Shown here piece after piece: positions 15,039-19,966 of a stretch of DNA of 19,966 bases. The DNA is from Acidobacteriota bacterium (GTDB taxonomy: Bacteria > Acidobacteriota > Thermoanaerobaculia > Multivoradales > JAHEKO01). Below the pieces are notes generated by a model. It was not told the DNA's origin and did not search any database. It saw only the letters and a list, made by a program, of their open reading frames with translations. Each line of letters starts with the position of its first letter. The first letter of the stretch is position 1. The position numbers and the translations under genes are program-made. The stretch is taken from assembly GCA_029863825.1 (NCBI GenBank), contig JAOTUP010000006.1, forward strand, positions 1 through 19,966. Direction: 5' to 3'.

Positions 15039-15788
15039 TCAAATGTACAGGCCTCCGGATACGTTGAGCACGTGTCCGGTGACGTACCCGCCCTCCTCGC
15101 TCACCAGGTAACAGACCGCAGCCGCGATGTCTTCGACTGCTCCCAACCGCTTCAACGGAATGGCGCCCTGCAGCCCGTCTTTGGTCTCCTGGGGCAAGGC
15201 ATCCGTCATGTCGGTCTGAATATAGCCCGGCGCCACCACGTTGACGGTGATATTACGGCCCGCCAGCTCGCGCGCCAGCGACTTTGAGAAACCCACCAGA
15301 CCGGCCTTGGCGGCGGCGTAGTTGACCTGCCCCGCATTGCCCATGATGCCGACGACGGAGGAGATGGAGACGACCCGTCCCCAACGACGCCGCATCATGC
15401 CTCGGGTGAGAGCCCGGGTGACCGCAAACGCACCCGTCAAATTGGTCCTCAGGACTTGCTCCCATTGCTCCAGGTTCATGCGAATCAGCAGATTGTCCTG
15501 GGTGATGCCCGCGTTATTGACCAGGATGTCGACGTCGGCGAAGTCCCGCGGCAGTTCCGCGAGCCTGTCTCCGACCTCGGCTGGTGAAGAGATGTCGAGC
15601 GTGAAAGGCAGCGCCTTCCCACCAGCCGCCTCGATGTCGGCCGCCACTGCCACCAGCTTGTCTTCACTGCGAGAAGCCAGCACGACTCGCGCACCCCGTG
15701 CCGCCAGGAGTCGGGCGATTGCTTCGCCGATGCCACGCGATGCCCCGGTTACCAGGGCCACCTTGCCGTCGAGCCGGAAGAGACTCAT
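15039..15788 (-). CDS. fabG: 3-oxoacyl-ACP reductase
   Basis: FabG performs NADPH-dependent reduction of beta-ketoacyl-ACP to 3-hydroxyacyl-ACP, the first reduction of each elongation cycle. The 249-residue short-chain dehydrogenase has the cofactor loop TGASRGIG (14-21), NNAG (91-94) and the catalytic set N116, S144, Y157, K161 with standard spacing (Y-x3-K). PGYIQTDM (187-194) and the C-terminal GHVLNVSGGLYI are FabG-like. The start is ATG at 15788 with AAAGGAGG a few nt upstream. It overlaps the fabD stop in an ATGA arrangement. Confidence 0.96.
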   Translation of the reverse strand: MSLFRLDGKVALVTGASRGIGEAIARLLAARGARVVLASRSEDKLVAVAADIEAAGGKALPFTLDISSPAEVGDRLAELPRDFADVDILVNNAGITQDNLLIRMNLEQWEQVLRTNLTGAFAVTRALTRGMMRRRWGRVVSISSVVGIMGNAGQVNYAAAKAGLVGFSKSLARELAGRNITVNVVAPGYIQTDMTDALPQETKDGLQGAIPLKRLGAVEDIAAAVCYLVSEEGGYVTGHVLNVSGGLYI

Positions 15789-16729
15789 TCGGCCTCCTTT
15801 CCTGCTGCAACCATCTCATCGAACTTCGAAGGTTCGGAAAAACTCGTCTGCGAAGTGCCACCTTCGATTCTGCGCACCAAACCCGACAGGACCGCCCCGG
15901 GGCCGATCTCGAAAAACCGCTCGACACCGAAATCGGCGACCATCGCGCGCACCGAGTCCACCCACTGCACGGGTGAGTCGACCTGCTGTGCGAGCCGCTC
16001 GCGCGCCGCGTCGCCGTCAGTCACCGGACGCGCATCGACGTTGGCAATGACCGGCACTGCAGGGAGCCGGAAACTCGTTGCGGCCAGGAGCGGTTCGAGA
16101 CGCTCTCGTGCCGGCTGCATCAGCGGCGAGTGAAAAGGAGCCGAGACCGGCAGCATCAGGGCGCGCCGGGCACCACGTTCGCTGGCCAGTGAGACTGCGC
16201 GCTCGACCGCCAAAGCGAGACCGGCGACCACAGTTTGCTCGGGGGAGTTGAAGTTAGCCACCGCGCAGACTTCTCCAGGACGCGACGCCTCGGCAGTCAG
16301 CCGCTCGACCTCTGTCGACTCGAGACCGAGAATGGCCGCCATTGCACCCTGGCCGGGCGGCACCGCCTCTTGCATGAACCGACCTCGACTCTTCACCAGG
16401 CGCAGCGCGTCGGCAAAGGCGAGGGCCCCGGCGGCAACCAGAGCCGAGTACTCCCCCAGGCTGTGGCCGGCAAGTACCGCCGGCAACTCGAGCTCCTCTC
16501 GCACCGAGCGGTAGATGGCAATCGACACCGTGAGGATCGCCGGCTGGGTGTTTTCGGTCAGCTGAAGCGTCTCTTCCGGGCCCTCCCAGCAGAGTCTCGA
16601 TAACGCAAACGAGAGCACGTCGTCCGCTTCGGCAAACGTTTCTCTGGCCGCCACCGAGCGTTCGACCCAAGAACGTCCCATGCCGATTTTTTGCGACCCC
16701 TGGCCCGGGAAGACGAACGCCGTCTTCAC
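15785..16729 (-). CDS. fabD: Malonyl-CoA:ACP transacylase
   Basis: FabD moves malonyl from CoA to AcpP, supplying the extender for FabH and FabF. The 314-residue protein begins MKTAFVFPGQGSQ (GQGSQ at 9-13). The nucleophile is S90 in GHSLGEY, the carboxylate-binding Arg is R115 in KSRGRFMQ, and the catalytic His is H200 in PFHSPLM. IGPGAVLSGLVRR (275-287) is the usual C-terminal motif. The GTG at 16729 overlaps the fabH stop (GTGA). A GTG one codon earlier (16732) has better spacing from GGAG and cannot be excluded. Further leftward extension of the frame runs antisense through fabH and is discarded. Confidence 0.95.
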   Translation of the reverse strand: MKTAFVFPGQGSQKIGMGRSWVERSVAARETFAEADDVLSFALSRLCWEGPEETLQLTENTQPAILTVSIAIYRSVREELELPAVLAGHSLGEYSALVAAGALAFADALRLVKSRGRFMQEAVPPGQGAMAAILGLESTEVERLTAEASRPGEVCAVANFNSPEQTVVAGLALAVERAVSLASERGARRALMLPVSAPFHSPLMQPARERLEPLLAATSFRLPAVPVIANVDARPVTDGDAARERLAQQVDSPVQWVDSVRAMVADFGVERFFEIGPGAVLSGLVRRIEGGTSQTSFSEPSKFDEMVAAGKEAE

Positions 16730-17706
16730 CACCGCATCACTCCGGCTCCCCAGGTCAGTCCAGATCCGAAGGCGGAGACCAGGACGATGTCGCCGCGGGC
16801 GATCTTGCCGTCTCGATTCAGCTCGTCGAGCGCAATCGGTATCGATGCGGCCGACGTGTTGCCGTAGCGATCGACATTGATGTAGGTGTGACCGTCCGGG
16901 ATCTCCAGTCTCTGACCTACGGCGTCGATGATCCGGCGGTTGGCCTGATGAGGGATAAACCATCGCACTTCCGAGTGGCCAATGCCGCAGGCGGTGAGCA
17001 CTTCGTCGCTCACTTCGGCCAACGAGCGCACCGCGATCTTGAAGGTCTCGTTGCCGCGCATGCGCAGATAGGTGAGGCTGTGGTCGCTGTCGGCGCTGTT
17101 GATCGGATGTCGGCTCCCGCCGCCCGGGCGGTAGATCAGCTTGCCCAACGAACCATCGCTGTGAAGGGCGACACTCAGGAGCCCATGATCCTCCTCGGGA
17201 GAGGCGCGGAGAACCGCCGCACCGGCGCCGTCGCCGAAGAGCACCGCTGTTGCGCGCTCGGTGTAGTCGGTGATCTTCGACAGCACCTCACCGCCCACCA
17301 CCACGGCCGTCGTCGCCGTCCCGCCGCGGATCATGCTGTCGGCAATGCCCAGGCCGTAGATGAAGCCCGTGCAGGCCGCGGAAATGTCGAAGGCGGCAGC
17401 CGTCCCGGCACCGATCGCATGCTGAATTTGCGTCGACGTGGCTGGGAACACCGTGTCGGCTGTGACCGTCGCACAGATCACAAGGTCCACGTCGGACCCG
17501 TCGACACCGGCCATCTCGAGCGCCTGCTCCGCCGCCGGAATCGCGAAATCTGATAGCGCCTGCTCGCCGTTCGCGATTCTCCGCTCCTTGATTCCCGTTC
17601 GCGTAGTGATCCACTCGTCTGACGTGTCGACCATCCGTTCGAAGTCTGCATTGGTCAAAACGGTGTCCGGCACTGCCCTACCGGTGCCGATGATGCGTGT
17701 CCTCAT
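16726..17706 (-). CDS. fabH: Beta-ketoacyl-ACP synthase III
   Basis: FabH starts fatty-acid chains by condensing an acyl-CoA primer with malonyl-ACP. The 326-residue protein has the KAS III Cys-His-Asn triad: C112 in ISAACTGF, H253 in IPHQANRRI and N283 in YGNTSAAS. WITTRTGIKERRI (32-44) and SAFGSGLTWGAG (311-322) are also diagnostic. All catalytic residues are present and the length is normal, so it should be active. The sequence does not tell whether it prefers acetyl or branched primers. The ATG at 17706 overlaps the plsX stop (ATGA). Confidence 0.97.
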   Translation of the reverse strand: MRTRIIGTGRAVPDTVLTNADFERMVDTSDEWITTRTGIKERRIANGEQALSDFAIPAAEQALEMAGVDGSDVDLVICATVTADTVFPATSTQIQHAIGAGTAAAFDISAACTGFIYGLGIADSMIRGGTATTAVVVGGEVLSKITDYTERATAVLFGDGAGAAVLRASPEEDHGLLSVALHSDGSLGKLIYRPGGGSRHPINSADSDHSLTYLRMRGNETFKIAVRSLAEVSDEVLTACGIGHSEVRWFIPHQANRRIIDAVGQRLEIPDGHTYINVDRYGNTSAASIPIALDELNRDGKIARGDIVLVSAFGSGLTWGAGVMRW

Positions 17707-18749
17707 GCGACTGGTGCCTCCCTCACTGCGCCCGCGCCGAGCAGCCGTTCCTCTTGTTCGTGCAGTTCTGCGACTTTCGAGCGGATCTTGCGCAACAAAC
17801 CGGCGTCGCAGTAATCCACCGCCTGCCGGATAGCGTTACGAACTGCTTTACCCTGTGATCGACCATGACCGATGAAGCAACCGCCTTCGAGGCCAAGGAG
17901 CGGCACCGCACCCGTCTCCTGATAATCCGTCCTTCGCTTCAGCCGCTCCAGGCCCGGCTGCGCCAGAAGGAAGCCCAATCGGGTCCGCCAGGACGCTGAA
18001 AGCTCTTCGCGCAGCATGCTCGCAATGAGAGCCGCCATCGACTCGGCGCTCTTCAGCAACACGTTGCCGACGAACCCATCGCACACGACAACGTCGACTG
18101 AGCCCTCGAACACGTCCCGACCCTCGACGTTGCCGATGAAATTGAGACCCGTCTCCTGCAGCACCTTGAATCCCTGCTTCGTCGCTTCATTGCCCTTGGC
18201 CTCTTCTTCGCCTATCGACAGCAAACCAATTCGGGGGGCCGGGTCACCCAGCACTTCCTGGGCATAGAAATGACCCATGACGGCGAACTGGCGCAGTTGC
18301 TCGGGCTTGGTTCGCACATTCGCGCCGACGTCGAGCACGATGGTGCGCCCGCCTTTGCTGGGGAAGACGGCGGCCAGCGCCGGCCTCTCGACGCCCCGGG
18401 TTACACCGATTACCATCTTCGCCGCCGTCAGCGCAGCGCCCGTGTTACCGAACGACACCATCGCCTCGGCATTCCCGGCTCGCACCAACTCGCAACAAAC
18501 ACGGATCGACGAGTCCCGCTTTCGCCTGATTGGCGTAATCGCGGGCTCGTCCATCCCCACCACCTGCTCGGCGTTGACGATCTCGATGAGATGGCTCGGC
18601 TTGCCCACGCGTTTGAGCTGGCGCTCGACGTCCTTGCGGCGGCCGACGAGCAGTACCTGTACACCGTCCTTCACCGCTGCGTCGTAGGCTCCGGCTACGA
18701 CCGCTGCGGGGGCATGGTCACCACCCATGGCGTCAACTGCGATGTGCAT
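17703..18749 (-). CDS. plsX: Phosphate acyltransferase
   Basis: PlsX converts acyl-ACP to acyl-phosphate, the donor for PlsY in phosphatidic acid synthesis, at the cytoplasmic face of the membrane. The 348-residue protein opens with IAVDAMGGDHAP, the PlsX signature. It continues with VSFGNTGAALTAA, RPALAAVFP, VLDVGAN and DGFVGNVLLKSAES, all conserved in the family. The C-terminus has a charged helical tail. The start is ATG at 18749 with GAGG 8 nt upstream. It is the first of four genes joined by 4-nt overlaps (plsX, fabH, fabD, fabG). The 94-nt gap before it holds a palindrome and a candidate extended -10. Confidence 0.96.
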   Translation of the reverse strand: MHIAVDAMGGDHAPAAVVAGAYDAAVKDGVQVLLVGRRKDVERQLKRVGKPSHLIEIVNAEQVVGMDEPAITPIRRKRDSSIRVCCELVRAGNAEAMVSFGNTGAALTAAKMVIGVTRGVERPALAAVFPSKGGRTIVLDVGANVRTKPEQLRQFAVMGHFYAQEVLGDPAPRIGLLSIGEEEAKGNEATKQGFKVLQETGLNFIGNVEGRDVFEGSVDVVVCDGFVGNVLLKSAESMAALIASMLREELSASWRTRLGFLLAQPGLERLKRRTDYQETGAVPLLGLEGGCFIGHGRSQGKAVRNAIRQAVDYCDAGLLRKIRSKVAELHEQEERLLGAGAVREAPVA

Positions 18750-18777
18750 AACATTGACCTCGCAAGGCCGGGACCAT

Positions 18778-18791
18778 GGCCCGTTCGGGCC
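18778..18791 (-). promoter_or_regulatory. Palindrome in the plsX leader
   Basis: The six-base arms GGCCCG and CGGGCC are separated by 2 nt, about 29 nt upstream of the plsX ATG. It could be an RNA hairpin or a DNA operator. Its centre, CCGAACGG on the minus strand, is the same 8-mer that begins the tetR operator repeats. Confidence 0.35.
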
Positions 18792-18812
18792 TCCAGCTGA
18801 TTATTTCGCGAG

Positions 18813-18818
18813 ATCTTA
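18813..18818 (-). promoter_or_regulatory. Candidate extended -10 promoter for plsX
   Basis: On the minus strand TGG-TAAGAT resembles an extended -10 (TGn-TAnnaT) in the rpmF-plsX gap. No -35 is recognisable. It might allow plsX-fab expression apart from rpmF. Confidence 0.3.
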
Positions 18819-18843
18819 CCAGAGCAAGGGCTCCGGGGCGCCC

Positions 18844-19029
18844 CTAGACGGTCTCCTCGACATCAACGACTTCGCGACCGCGGTAGAAACCGCAGTGCGG
18901 ACACGCGCGATGTGAGAGTTTGACTTCACCGCAGTTCGAGCACGTCGACTGCGAGGGAGAGCTCAAAGCGTCATGCGCCCGCCGACGGTTACGCCGTGCC
19001 TTGGAAGTTTTCCTCTTCGGATTCGCCAT
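18844..19029 (-). CDS. rpmF: 50S ribosomal protein L32, zinc-ribbon form
   Basis: L32 is a small structural protein of the large ribosomal subunit. The 61-residue protein begins MANPKRKTSKARRNRRRAH, the standard L32 N-terminus. It keeps the four zinc-ligand cysteines C30-x2-C33 and C43-x2-C46, so this is the C+ form. The start is ATG at 19029 with GAGGA 7 nt upstream. It lies 35 nt after yceD and before plsX, the conserved order seen in many bacteria. Confidence 0.97.
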   Translation of the reverse strand: MANPKRKTSKARRNRRRAHDALSSPSQSTCSNCGEVKLSHRACPHCGFYRGREVVDVEETV

Positions 19030-19064
19030 GGTTCATTCCTCATGTGCAGATCGGAACTCCGATC

Positions 19065-19589
19065 CTAGTGTTTGCCCCTGCCGAAGTTCCTCAGAACCTC
19101 CCATCGGGGGTCAACCTGCCGCTCCTCGCAATCACATGCCTCATCGTTGCGATCACCTCCGCATATCGGGCAAAGTCCACGGCAGTCCTCTCGGCAAAGC
19201 TGTCTCATCGGAACGTTCAACTGCAACTGCTCTCTCAGGATCGGCTCGATGTCCAGTTCGTCGCCATCCACGTAGAGAATGCTCAGATCTTCCTCTTCCA
19301 GTTCGACCTCCCCGAGAGTGGGCTCACTGCTGCGAGGCTGGATCAAAAGCTCCACTTCCGCCTCCACGACGATCGTCGTCGGCTTCAAACAGCGCGGACA
19401 GGCGAGCTGCTGCTCATATCCCAGCCGCCCGACGAGCAGATGTCCGGTTGCTGCTTGGGTCACCTCGCCACTCCAGGAGATTGGGCCGAGGCCCACGAGC
19501 TGGTCGCTCTCCAGGGAGGCAGCTGCAAAAGACCGAGTTTCCGCCCAGCGGAAGGGCTCGTCGATGATCTCAGCGAGTCGAATCAGCAT
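19065..19589 (-). CDS. yceD: YceD/DUF177 family protein
   Basis: This 174-residue protein belongs to the DUF177 family, almost always encoded directly upstream of rpmF. In plants and E. coli the family is linked to 23S rRNA maturation, and that role here is family inference. It starts MLIRLAEIIDEPF. CPRC lies at 64-67, and a C-terminal cluster C132, C136, C140, C143, C152, C154 includes the family hallmark CRGLCPICG (136-144), likely metal-binding. An acidic stretch (94-112) separates the two. The start is ATG at 19589, about 18 nt after the predicted transcription start. The frame is open upstream to 19733, but that would run through the promoter and adds no family-like sequence. Confidence 0.9.
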   Translation of the reverse strand: MLIRLAEIIDEPFRWAETRSFAAASLESDQLVGLGPISWSGEVTQAATGHLLVGRLGYEQQLACPRCLKPTTIVVEAEVELLIQPRSSEPTLGEVELEEEDLSILYVDGDELDIEPILREQLQLNVPMRQLCREDCRGLCPICGGDRNDEACDCEERQVDPRWEVLRNFGRGKH

Positions 19590-19614
19590 CGCCGAACCCC
19601 CAAACCGAGCCGGA

Positions 19615-19643
19615 AGGCTACGAGATTCACCCAGCACTGTCAA
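19615..19643 (-). promoter_or_regulatory. Sigma-70-type promoter of the yceD-rpmF-plsX-fab operon
   Basis: On the minus strand a perfect TTGACA (19643-19638) is followed after exactly 17 bp by TAGCCT (19620-19615), a TAnnnT -10. Transcription would start near 19607 and give a short leader before the yceD ATG at 19589. Its form matches the tetR promoter (TTGACA with TAnnnT). Confidence 0.5.
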
Positions 19644-19839
19644 TGTCAGGAAGATAGCTCGGCCGCCACGTCTCCCGAGTACAGCGCGCCAGGCCATCCG
19701 AAGCTTGCCCACGAGCAACGGATCTGGGAGCATAACCGCGACCCGGGCTCATCCGACACATAAGACAGCGTCTTTTGCCTTGCCGTCCCCACCCGATTCG
19801 CATATTGCACCGTCGCCGGAGCCGGACTATTCGCGCGCC

Positions 19840-19966
19840 ATGAGGCTGCGCCGCGCCGTTGCGCGCCGCTTTCCCCGCACCCGCCGGCTCTACAACCGCG
19901 TCCTCGCGTTTGCCGGCCACCTGCGAGCCAAATACGTGATCGGGCGTTTGCGAAAGATTCCTTCCA
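19840..19966 (+). CDS. Possible start of an unidentified plus-strand gene (partial)
   Basis: From the ATG at 19840 the plus strand stays open for 42 codons to the window edge. It encodes an Arg-rich stretch (MRLRRAVARRFPRTRRLYN, later FAGHLRAKYVIGRLRK). About four fifths of third codon positions are G or C, similar to the coding genes here. There is no clear ribosome-binding site, and the frame is also open upstream past a TTG at 19780, so the start is uncertain. I do not recognise the family. Divergent placement from the yceD operon is plausible, but a chance open frame in GC-rich DNA is also possible. The 250 bp at 19590-19839 otherwise hold only the yceD promoter. Confidence 0.3.
   Translation, partial: MRLRRAVARRFPRTRRLYNRVLAFAGHLRAKYVIGRLRKIPS

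Noticed and set aside
16730..16963. N-terminal extension of fabD
   Set aside because: It lies wholly antisense-frame inside fabH. FabD proteins begin at the KTAFVFPGQGSQ segment.
13337..19589. Secondary-metabolite (polyketide or aryl polyene) cluster because of two ketosynthases, a reductase and an acyl carrier protein
   Set aside because: Gene order with yceD, rpmF and plsX and canonical FabF/FabH/FabD/FabG motifs show the primary fatty-acid operon.

Overview
This window is GC-rich chromosomal DNA from a diderm (Gram-negative-type) bacterium. The diderm call rests on a complete tripartite efflux set: a TolC-like outer-membrane factor, a lipoprotein adaptor and an RND permease. High GC, a fused aroD-aroE gene, a membrane-bound heterodisulfide-reductase-like Fe-S protein and a secreted DPP IV peptidase together fit Acidobacteriota (perhaps a Thermoanaerobaculia-like lineage). 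That placement is inference and has not been tested.

Layout. (1) 1-2040, minus strand: aromatic amino-acid synthesis, with aroDE (type I dehydroquinate dehydratase fused to shikimate dehydrogenase) followed by trpE. The two overlap by 4 nt, and trpE runs off the left edge. (2) 2191-4050, minus: a membrane Fe-S oxidoreductase resembling ETF:menaquinone oxidoreductase. It is divergent from (3) 4214-6391, plus: an exported S9B dipeptidyl-peptidase IV. (4) 6450-12788, plus: an efflux operon tetR-tolC-adaptor-RND with a TTGACA promoter, two tandem operator-like repeats in the leader, and 4-nt overlaps or a 2-nt gap between genes. (5) 12789-13336: a 548-bp gene-free gap between convergent operons. 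It holds a G-quadruplex motif, a two-copy 142-bp repeat built from about 100-bp A/B monomers with a conserved stem-loop, and hairpins at the fabF 3' end. (6) 13337-19589, minus: the fatty-acid/phospholipid initiation cluster, transcribed yceD-rpmF-plsX-fabH-fabD-fabG-acpP-fabF. (7) 19590-19966: the upstream region of that operon, a good promoter, and possibly the start of an unrelated plus-strand gene.

How the genes work together. In region 6, PlsX makes acyl-phosphate for phospholipid synthesis. FabD loads malonyl groups onto AcpP, FabH primes the cycle, FabG reduces and FabF elongates. The ribosomal protein L32 gene and yceD lead the operon, an arrangement widespread in bacteria. Region 4 is a self-contained pump with its own probable repressor.

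Most of the window is ordinary housekeeping DNA, and I see no convincing new multi-gene system. The items most worth a second look are the A/B repeat with its covarying hairpin, the tandem TetR operators, the altered proton-relay residues of the RND pump, and the candidate ETF:quinone oxidoreductase.
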